A stretch of DNA of 5,202 nucleotides from Spirochaetaceae bacterium. Lineage in GTDB: Bacteria; Spirochaetota; Spirochaetia; Treponematales; Breznakiellaceae. The notes beneath the pieces are model-generated. The model had not been told where the DNA came from and did not search any database. It saw only the letters and a program-made list of their open reading frames with translations. The stretch covers positions 1 through 5,202 of the forward strand of contig JAITGR010000128.1 in assembly GCA_031280455.1 (NCBI GenBank), given 5' to 3'. This document shows, in pieces, positions 1-4,356 of this stretch. The number at the start of each line of letters is the position of its first letter. Within the stretch, counting starts at the first letter, position 1. The position numbers and the translations under genes are program-made.

Positions 1-172
1 AAAATAAAATACAAGTATTTGTTTCAAAATAAGGAGAACCTAAAGCAGAAATCAAAAAATGTTTAGTTTTGTTGAATCTTTGTTTTATCATTTTTGCATC
101 AGTTAATTGTTTGTCAGCCATAAATAGCTCTTTGCCTTTATTAATGGCCATTCTTTCCACAAAATCTTTCAT
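1..172 (-). CDS. Partial hypothetical protein in AT-rich DNA, runs off left edge
   Basis: A minus-strand frame is open from about base 199 to the left edge. Starting at the ATG at 172-170 it gives 57 residues without a stop, beginning MKDFVERMAINKGKELF and continuing past base 1. The product is rich in Lys, Asp, Glu, Phe and Asn, as expected for a genuine protein from a low-GC genome; the plus-strand reading of the same bases is a Leu/Ile/Phe/Ser-rich string typical of a shadow. I do not recognise the family. There is no Shine-Dalgarno sequence before the ATG at 172. A second ATG at 225 begins MGKNDTLDKE and then meets a stop at 195-193, and its peptide would join this frame after a one-base shift, so the gene may be broken or the true start may be uncertain. 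Base composition (about 25% GC) is unlike the rest of the window and suggests horizontal transfer. Being a fragment, its function cannot be given. Confidence 0.4.
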   Translation of the reverse strand, partial: MKDFVERMAINKGKELFMADKQLTDAKMIKQRFNKTKHFLISALGSPYFETNTCILF

Positions 173-265
173 TTTTTCATTATATTGGACTATTATTCTT
201 TATCAAGTGTGTCATTTTTACCCATTTTTTATATTTATATACCACTTTAGCCCCCATTTCACATA
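1..265. other. AT-rich block, probable foreign DNA edge
   Basis: Bases 1-240 contain 59 G/C, about 25%, while everything from roughly base 290 onward is close to 60% GC by eye. The change happens over a few tens of bases, right next to the hairpin at 269-295. No transposase, integrase, tRNA or direct-repeat boundary is visible inside the window, so the mechanism of acquisition cannot be told. Confidence 0.6.
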
Positions 266-268
266 ACG

Positions 269-295
269 TGTAGTTTACGCAAAGCGTAAACTACA
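269..295. repeat. Perfect 12-bp hairpin, AAA loop
   Basis: Arms TGTAGTTTACGC (269-280) and GCGTAAACTACA (284-295) pair perfectly around the three-base centre AAA. It lies at the compositional junction and between the minus-strand fragment and the plus-strand regulator, upstream of both. There is no T-run on either side, so it is not a classical intrinsic terminator. It could be an operator, an insertion boundary, or one member of the hairpin family seen again at 1837-2039. Confidence 0.85.
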
Positions 296-296
296 A

Positions 297-358
297 GCCC
301 AAAGCGCGCGGCACTTTGGGCAGGCATCCATGCCTCGCACGGTACGCCCGTGATGCGA
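297..358. repeat. Cluster of three further hairpins
   Basis: Three inverted repeats follow each other. GCCCAAAG (297-304) pairs with CTTTGGGC (314-321) over a 9-base loop. AGGCAT (322-327) pairs with ATGCCT (330-335) over a CC loop, so its core is CATCCATG, the reverse complement of the CATGGATG core found in the 1837-1935 hairpins. TCGCACGG (335-342) pairs imperfectly with 348-358, with a three-base bulge. The block CCCAAAGCGCGCGG (298-311) recurs with one change at 1810-1823, which ties this spacer to the one after the slipin gene. Confidence 0.65.
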
Positions 359-362
359 AGCC

Positions 363-391
363 TTGCACGGCGGGGGCGGGATAATTATACT
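363..391 (+). promoter_or_regulatory. Sigma70-type promoter of the regulator-slipin operon
   Basis: TTGCAC (363-368) and TATACT (386-391) are separated by exactly 17 bases and each matches the sigma70 consensus at four or five of six positions. Transcription would begin near bases 398-400, at or just before the ATG at 400, implying a leaderless or very short leader. No Shine-Dalgarno motif exists between the predicted start site and the gene. Confidence 0.55.
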
Positions 392-399
392 TGTATTAT
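384..399. promoter_or_regulatory. Candidate operator over the -10 box
   Basis: ATTATAC-TT-GTATTAT's central part, ATAC (387-390) and GTAT (393-396), is a perfect inverted repeat, and AT/AT at 384-385 and 398-399 extend it past one T-T mismatch. It overlaps the -10 hexamer and the predicted transcription start of a GntR-family gene. Family members commonly bind short inverted repeats in their own promoters, so this is a plausible autoregulatory site. It is short and AT-rich, so chance remains possible. Confidence 0.3.
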
Positions 400-810
400 A
401 TGAATAGTAAAATGGGGCATGTGGAGCCGGATACGCGGTTTGTTCTGGATGCTTCAAGCGGGGTGCCGGTCTATCGCCAGCTTATTGAGCAGATTGAAAA
501 CGCGGTTGTTTCCGGCAGGCTGCAGAGCGGCGACCGGCTGCCGACCATTCGCGCGCTTTCGGTTGCGCTGAAAATTAACCCGAATACTATTGCCAAAGCG
601 TATAACGAGTTGGAAATTCGCGGTATTCTGAACACGCAGGTCGGCAGCGGTACGTTTATCGCCGCTAAAACGGCGGAGGCAGACCACGACCGGCGTCAGG
701 CTAAAATTAACGAGGCGCTTGGCCGGTTTTTGCGGGAAATGAGCGGGCTCGGGCTTTCTAAAGAGGAGCTTATCCGGCTTGTTGAATTGTACAAAGGGGC
801 TGATTCATGA
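400..810 (+). CDS. GntR-family transcriptional regulator, YtrA-like
   Basis: A small DNA-binding repressor-type protein of 136 residues from the ATG at 400. The winged helix-turn-helix fills the N-terminal two thirds. It opens with the family signature SGVPVYRQLIEQIENAV (about residues 19-35), followed by GDRLPTIRALS, the recognition region NPNTIAKAYNELEIRG, and the wing GSGTF. The rest is a short helical tail (INEALGRFLREM...KEELIRLVELYKG) in place of the large effector domain of FadR, HutC or MocR types. Length and layout are those of the YtrA subfamily, which usually controls ABC-transporter operons. Other starts are the TTG at 391, the ATG at 412 or the GTG at 421; none has a convincing ribosome site, and the promoter position argues against 391. 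The stop overlaps the start of the slipin gene by ATGA, so the two are translationally coupled. It probably represses its own operon. Family confidence is high; the effector is unknown. Confidence 0.93.
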   Translation: MNSKMGHVEPDTRFVLDASSGVPVYRQLIEQIENAVVSGRLQSGDRLPTIRALSVALKINPNTIAKAYNELEIRGILNTQVGSGTFIAAKTAEADHDRRQAKINEALGRFLREMSGLGLSKEELIRLVELYKGADS

Positions 811-1802
811 TTGCTAGAAAAACGGATGCCGCGGCTGCGGGAAGCGGCGTAAAAAAGCGGCGGAGCGCTGCCGTCTATGACGCGGAACTGGTGAAAAACC
901 GGACGGACAAGCGGCGCCGGCCAGATTGGGGTATTACAGCCGCCGGTTTTTGGGTGCTCGCCGCTTGGGGGGCTTTTTTGTGCTGGCGTGTGGTGTCCGG
1001 CTGGCTGGCCGCAGGCGGGCTGGTCTGGGGTGGCGGGGTGCTTTCGCCGCTCGACGCCGCCCTGCCGCTTTTGGCGCTGCTTGTGTCGTGTGTGCGTAAA
1101 GCCGCCGAATGGGAGCGGGCGGTGGTGCTGCGTTTTGGCAAATTCCACAAGGTGAAGGGGCCGGGTTTGTTTATCCGGCTGCCGTTTATTGACACCGTGG
1201 CGGAAAAAATCGACATACGCATCCGCGTTTCGGACTTTTCGGCGCAGGAGACGCTCACGCTCGATTCGGTAACGGTTACGGTGGACGCGGTGTGTTTTTG
1301 GCATATCTGGGACCCGGAGAAGGCGCTTTTGGAGGTAGAAAACTACGAGGAAGCGGTGGTTTTGTCGGCCAAGACAGCGCTGCGCAGTGCTGTTTCCAGC
1401 CACGATTTGAGCGCCTTCCTTGCGCACGGCGAGCTTGTGGAAACGCAGATTCGCGGCGATGTTGACCGCAAGACGACTGACTGGGGCATCACGATTCACC
1501 ATATTGAAATTACCGATGTGCAGGTTCCGGAAGAATTGCAGGACGCGCTGTCGCGCAAAGCGCAGGCCGAACGGGAGCGGGCGGGGCGGGTGCTGTTGGC
1601 GGACGCGGAAATCGAAATCGCCCGCAAGCTCCAGGAAGCGGTAGCCGTCTACGCGGGCGACAGCACGGCGCTCCGGCTAAAAATTCTTTCCATACTAAAC
1701 GAAGGCTTCAAAGCGGGCAACTCGATGATGCTCGTCCCCAATTCCGTCGCCGAAGCGCTCCAGGCAACGGGTATTCTATCCAACGACCCGCCCGGCACCT
1801 GA
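807..1802 (+). CDS. SPFH/band 7 (slipin-like) membrane protein
   Basis: A 331-residue stomatin/slipin-type membrane scaffold protein. Residues 1-40 are basic and polar. Hydrophobic segments lie at about 42-62 and 64-96, followed by the SPFH domain at about 100-255. Typical features are EWERAVVLRFGKF (101-113), the GPGLFIRLPFID turn (118-129), the TLDSVTVTVDAVCFWHI strand pair (151-167), and WGITIHHIEITDVQVPEEL (226-244). A short charged helix with QAERERAGR (253-261) follows, with a C-terminal region ending MMLVPNSVAEAL. Slipins oligomerise at membranes and act in microdomain organisation or with membrane proteases. No NfeD-like protease partner gene is present here, which is unlike many prokaryotic slipin loci. 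The start is fixed by the ATGA overlap with the regulator gene and by AAAGGGG at 793-799, seven bases upstream. The role in this organism is inferred; membrane-stress response is likely given the upstream regulator. Confidence 0.9.
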   Translation: MIARKTDAAAAGSGVKKRRSAAVYDAELVKNRTDKRRRPDWGITAAGFWVLAAWGAFLCWRVVSGWLAAGGLVWGGGVLSPLDAALPLLALLVSCVRKAAEWERAVVLRFGKFHKVKGPGLFIRLPFIDTVAEKIDIRIRVSDFSAQETLTLDSVTVTVDAVCFWHIWDPEKALLEVENYEEAVVLSAKTALRSAVSSHDLSAFLAHGELVETQIRGDVDRKTTDWGITIHHIEITDVQVPEELQDALSRKAQAERERAGRVLLADAEIEIARKLQEAVAVYAGDSTALRLKILSILNEGFKAGNSMMLVPNSVAEALQATGILSNDPPGT

Positions 1803-1836
1803 AGCCCGACCCAAAGCGCACGGAAGCCAAAAATTC

Positions 1837-1864
1837 GCCATGGATGGCCGCCATGGATGGCGGC
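1837..1864. repeat. Two overlapping hairpins with GG loops
   Basis: GCCAT (1837-1841) pairs with ATGGC (1844-1848). Overlapping it by two bases, GCCGCCAT (1847-1854) pairs with ATGGCGGC (1857-1864). Both have GG as the two-base centre and CATGGATG as the core. The unit CGCCATGGATGG is directly repeated, so this is a tandem duplication as well as a pair of palindromes; only one of the two hairpins can form at a time. Confidence 0.85.
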
Positions 1865-1877
1865 TGGTGTCCAAGTG

Positions 1878-1902
1878 TGGCGTTGCACTTTGTGCAACGC
1901 CA
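1878..1902. repeat. Perfect 11-bp hairpin, TTT loop
   Basis: TGGCGTTGCAC (1878-1888) pairs with GTGCAACGCCA (1892-1902) around TTT. It shares the odd three-base homopolymer centre with the 269-295 hairpin, whose centre is AAA, but the arm sequences differ. Confidence 0.85.
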
Positions 1903-1903
1903 A

Positions 1904-1935
1904 GCTGAAAATCCGCATGGATGCGGATTTTCAGC
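1904..1935. repeat. Perfect 15-bp hairpin, GG loop
   Basis: GCTGAAAATCCGCAT (1904-1918) pairs with ATGCGGATTTTCAGC (1921-1935) around GG, the longest perfect inverted repeat in the window. Its core is again CATGGATG (1916-1923). It begins one base after the previous hairpin ends. Confidence 0.9.
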
Positions 1936-1959
1936 CGCGCAAGGGATAGAGCGGAAATA

Positions 1960-1978
1960 CTTTTTGCGCAGCAAAAAG
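1960..1978. repeat. Perfect 8-bp hairpin, GCA loop
   Basis: CTTTTTGC (1960-1967) pairs with GCAAAAAG (1971-1978) around GCA. The T-run precedes the palindrome on the plus strand and forms part of its arm, so it is not a terminator tail. Confidence 0.8.
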
Positions 1979-1983
1979 ATTGG

Positions 1984-2039
1984 AGCGAAAGCCCGGTTCT
2001 GGCGGGGCTTGCCCCGCCAGAATGCGCCCTGATTTCGCT
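1984..2039. repeat. Nested hairpin: 12-bp inner and 7-bp outer stems
   Basis: The inner stem is TTCTGGCGGGGC (1997-2008) with GCCCCGCCAGAA (2011-2022) around TT. The outer stem is AGCGAAA (1984-1990) with TTTCGCT (2033-2039). The internal loop between the stems is asymmetric. This is the most stable-looking structure in the spacer and is the last before the signal peptidase gene. It could stop an upstream polymerase by a non-canonical route or protect a transcript end, but the sequence does not decide. Confidence 0.8.
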
Positions 2040-2054
2040 ACGAAGGCGCGGGTA

Positions 2055-2084
2055 TTCCATTGTTGGGGGTACTCGTTGTACAAT
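2055..2084 (+). promoter_or_regulatory. Weak candidate promoter of the lepB operon
   Basis: TACAAT (2079-2084) is a good -10 hexamer. The best upstream partner is TTCCAT (2055-2060) with an 18-base spacer, a poor -35. Transcription would start around 2091, the first base of the lepB ATG, so this too would be leaderless or nearly so. TTGTACAA (2076-2083), a perfect 8-base palindrome, overlaps the -10. Confidence 0.3.
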
Positions 2085-2090
2085 GATGGT

Positions 2091-2468
2091 ATGAAAAGGG
2101 CGATTTTGGGGGCTTTTGTCTGCGCTCTTGTACTAAAACTCTTTTTTTTCGACTTTATTCTTGCCGAAGGGCGCTCAATGTCGCCGGCTATTGAAACGGG
2201 GCGTCTGCTGTTGGTAAACAAGATTTCGTACGGGTTTCAATTGCCGTTTGGCCTGGGCTACCTGGCGCGCTGGGCGGAACCTGCGGCGGGCGATGTGGTG
2301 GTTTTCTGGACACCCTACGGCACTCTGGCGGTTAAGCGCTGTGCCGGCATCGGGGCCGGCGGTATGTTTGTCGCGCTTGGCGATAACTACGACCATTCGT
2401 TTGATTCGCGCGCCTATGGGCCGGTCTCTGCGGATTGCGTCGTCGGCAAAGTTGCCGGAGTCAAATGA
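2091..2468 (+). CDS. lepB: Signal peptidase I, unusually short
   Basis: A type I (S26) leader peptidase that removes signal peptides from exported proteins at the outer face of the cytoplasmic membrane. From the ATG at 2091 it has 125 residues. The N-terminal membrane anchor is about residues 4-25. The serine box EGRSMSPAI gives catalytic Ser29, and PAAGDVVVFW (64-73) is the strand before the general base. AVKR (80-83) gives catalytic Lys82, and GDNYDHSFDSRAYGPV (97-112) is the box E signature. Only 13 residues separate KR from GDN, whereas the family normally has several dozen there, including the PGD motif, so most of the second beta domain is missing while all catalytic motifs remain. The reading frame extends upstream to 1980 through the hairpins, but the membrane anchor begins at 2091. 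No clear ribosome site precedes it. Its stop overlaps the next start by ATGA, so it is coupled to the PBP gene. Confidence 0.88.
   Translation: MKRAILGAFVCALVLKLFFFDFILAEGRSMSPAIETGRLLLVNKISYGFQLPFGLGYLARWAEPAAGDVVVFWTPYGTLAVKRCAGIGAGGMFVALGDNYDHSFDSRAYGPVSADCVVGKVAGVK
2457..2460 (+). promoter_or_regulatory. Ribosome binding site deciding the PBP start
   Basis: GGAG lies four bases before the ATG at 2465, which itself overlaps the lepB stop codon. This supports 2465 over the in-frame upstream codon at 2435, which would add ten Arg/Ser-rich residues and a longer overlap. Confidence 0.55.
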
Positions 2469-4354
2469 ACACAAGCCCCGCGATTAGCACCGGCCAGCGT
2501 CGGCGGTTTTTTATCATTATCTGCCTTGTTGGACTGGCCGGTGTCGTCCTGCTGGTTAAATTCGCGCACATTATGCTCGTCCCGCAGTACGGCGCCGGTG
2601 CGCAGGGAGGGGCAGCCGCCGGCGACCGCGGACGCATCCTCGACCGCAACGGCCGCACCCTCGCCATACAAACCCGCTTTGGCCACATCAGCGTTTGGAA
2701 GCCGGACTTGCCCGACGAAGGCCGCGACCTGGTGTTCCGCCGCCTGGGCGAGCTCCTCAAAATGGAGCCGGAAGAAATAGCGCGGCGGGTCGATGGCGCG
2801 CCGGGGAACTTTCTGTACATGGAAAAGCACGTCGATGCCGCCACGACCCAGGAAATTGAAGGCGAAATCCTGGCCGGTACGCTGCGGGGCGTTACCGTCG
2901 AAACCATTTTTGGCCGCGTCTACCCCGAACAAGCCCTGGCCGGCTCCATTATCGGCATCGTCGGCGATGAGAACAAAGGACTGGAAGGCATTGAGTACAC
3001 CTTTGACAAAGAACTCTCGCCCCGCTTTGCCGGCGGCCAGGCGCGCAACGGCGACACCGTTGTCCTGACCATCGACGCAAACGTTCAGTACATCCTGGAA
3101 GACATCGCCGGCCGGACGCTGGCGGAAAACGAGGCGGAATCCGTCATGCTCATGGCGATGGACCCGCGCACCGGCGAAATTCTGGGATCGGCATCCATGC
3201 CCGGCTTCAACCCAAACCTGTTCCGCGAATCGACCCGCGAACAGCGCATTCACCGGCCTGTTGAATTGACCTACGAACCCGGCTCGGTGTTCAAGATTTT
3301 CTCGCTTTCGCTGTTGATGGACAGCGGCGCGGCCTTGCCCGGGACAATCTTTGTGTGCGACGGCCGGTACGAGCACGTTACCAACCTGGGCGAGCGCGTT
3401 GTAATCAACTGTCTGGGCGCGCACGGGCGGGTGAACATTCGGGATATTATCATCTATTCCTGCAACGCCGGTTCCGCGTACGCCAGCGACCGCGAGGCAA
3501 TCCTGCCGTTTTACAACGGCATTCGCAGTCTGGGCTTTGGCGCGAAAACTGGCGCGGAACTCCCCGGCGAAGCGAGCGGGTTTATGCGCCCCGCCGAACG
3601 CTGGTCGAGCCGGTCGAAGCCGACAATTGCGATAGGGCAGGAAATCGCCGTTTCCGCAATGCAGATGCTGGAAGCCGCCACCGCGATAGCAAACGACGGC
3701 GTGCTGGTTCGCCCGCACTTTGTACGGGAACTGCGGCCAGCGGACGGCGGGGCATCGCGCCAGCACGCCGCCGAAGAGCCGCGCCGCGTACTCAAAGCGG
3801 AAACGACCCGCCTTATGCGCTCGTATATGCAGGCCGTTACCAGCGACATCGGCACAGGCTGGCGGGCCAACGTCGCCGACCTGAACCTGGCGGTAAAGAC
3901 CGGCACGGCGCAAGTCATCGACCCCGTTACCGGCCGCTATTCGGACACGGAATTCATCGCAAGCTGCATGGCGCTCTTGCCGGCGGAAGCGCCGACGCTG
4001 GTTTTGTACCTTGCCATCGTAAAACCGAAAGGCATCAACTACCTGGGCGGCCGCATAGCCGCGCCCCCCATCCGCGAGGCGGCGGAAGAGCTGGTGAACT
4101 ACCTGGGCATACCACGCGGAAAAAACCCGCAAGTGCGGCACTCAGGCGAAATCATTGTACCAAACCAGTCCCCGCCGGAGTTGGGCGCGTACATGCCGGA
4201 CTTAACCGGCTTTTCCAAGCGCGCGCTGCTGCCCCTCCTGCTCAACGACACCGTACAGTTTGACCTGCGCGGCGACGGCTGGGTGCGGCGGCAGTACCCC
4301 CCGCCAGGGAGCCCGCTGCAGAGCGGCAGCACCATCATTTTGGAGCTGGAGTAA
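2465..4354 (+). CDS. ftsI: Class B penicillin-binding protein (FtsI/PBP2-type transpeptidase) with PASTA domain
   Basis: A monofunctional peptidoglycan DD-transpeptidase of 629 residues, expected to crosslink septal wall in the periplasm. A basic N-terminus (RRR at 12-14) precedes a single membrane anchor at about 15-35. The dimerisation/pedestal domain starts with GDRGRILDRNG (53-63) and continues through YPEQALAGSIIGIVG and GLEGIEYTFDKEL. The transpeptidase domain has all three active-site motifs: SVFK with nucleophile Ser274 and Lys277, SCN at 332-334, and KTG at 478-480. LGFGAKTGAELPGE is the usual segment after SxN. A single PASTA domain at about 576-628 begins MPDLTGFSKRALLPLL and ends with the QYPPPGSPLQSG turn. 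PASTA is typical of Firmicutes, spirochaete and related FtsI/SpoVD proteins and is absent from E. coli FtsI. The start at 2465 is chosen from the ATGA overlap and GGAG. Division-specific versus other class B role is inferred; the gene is not in a classical dcw cluster here. Confidence 0.95.
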   Translation: MNTSPAISTGQRRRFFIIICLVGLAGVVLLVKFAHIMLVPQYGAGAQGGAAAGDRGRILDRNGRTLAIQTRFGHISVWKPDLPDEGRDLVFRRLGELLKMEPEEIARRVDGAPGNFLYMEKHVDAATTQEIEGEILAGTLRGVTVETIFGRVYPEQALAGSIIGIVGDENKGLEGIEYTFDKELSPRFAGGQARNGDTVVLTIDANVQYILEDIAGRTLAENEAESVMLMAMDPRTGEILGSASMPGFNPNLFRESTREQRIHRPVELTYEPGSVFKIFSLSLLMDSGAALPGTIFVCDGRYEHVTNLGERVVINCLGAHGRVNIRDIIIYSCNAGSAYASDREAILPFYNGIRSLGFGAKTGAELPGEASGFMRPAERWSSRSKPTIAIGQEIAVSAMQMLEAATAIANDGVLVRPHFVRELRPADGGASRQHAAEEPRRVLKAETTRLMRSYMQAVTSDIGTGWRANVADLNLAVKTGTAQVIDPVTGRYSDTEFIASCMALLPAEAPTLVLYLAIVKPKGINYLGGRIAAPPIREAAEELVNYLGIPRGKNPQVRHSGEIIVPNQSPPELGAYMPDLTGFSKRALLPLLLNDTVQFDLRGDGWVRRQYPPPGSPLQSGSTIILELE

Positions 4355-4356
4355 CC

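Larger units (their letters stand above)
1803..2090. other. Gene-free hairpin-rich intergenic region
   Basis: No credible gene lies in these 288 bases. They separate the regulator-slipin operon from the signal peptidase operon and consist mostly of inverted repeats between 1837 and 2039, listed separately. The first bases contain CCCAAAGCGCACGG (1810-1823), which matches 13 of 14 bases at 298-311. The last ~50 bases carry the weak promoter for the next gene. None of the hairpins is followed by a T-run, so termination of the upstream operon, if it happens here, is not by a classical intrinsic terminator. Confidence 0.85.

Noticed and set aside
69..266. Plus-strand 65-residue hydrophobic frame in the AT-rich block
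   Set aside because: It starts at TTG without a ribosome site, and its Leu/Ile/Phe-rich sequence is what the complement of a Lys/Asn-rich coding frame looks like; the minus-strand reading is more protein-like.
1837..1935. CRISPR-like array
   Set aside because: The repeats are individual palindromes of different length and arm sequence, without equal repeats or uniform spacers, and no cas gene is nearby.
1844..2032. 62-codon plus-strand frame in the hairpin spacer
   Set aside because: It is made almost entirely of the palindromes, has no ribosome site, and resembles no known protein; it is better explained as read-through of repeats.
1904..2039. Intrinsic terminators after the slipin gene
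   Set aside because: The stems are strong but none is followed by a run of T on either strand in the right place, so a classical terminator cannot be claimed.
1980..2090. Longer lepB start at 1980
   Set aside because: The extra 37 residues would be encoded by the nested hairpin and the promoter region and would place a long polar tail before the membrane anchor.
2414..4141. Very long minus-strand open frame (575 codons) opposite the PBP gene
   Set aside because: The plus-strand PBP has all active-site motifs and domain structure. The antisense frame gives an Arg/Ala/Val/Gly-rich product with no recognisable domain and is a by-product of GC-rich codon use.
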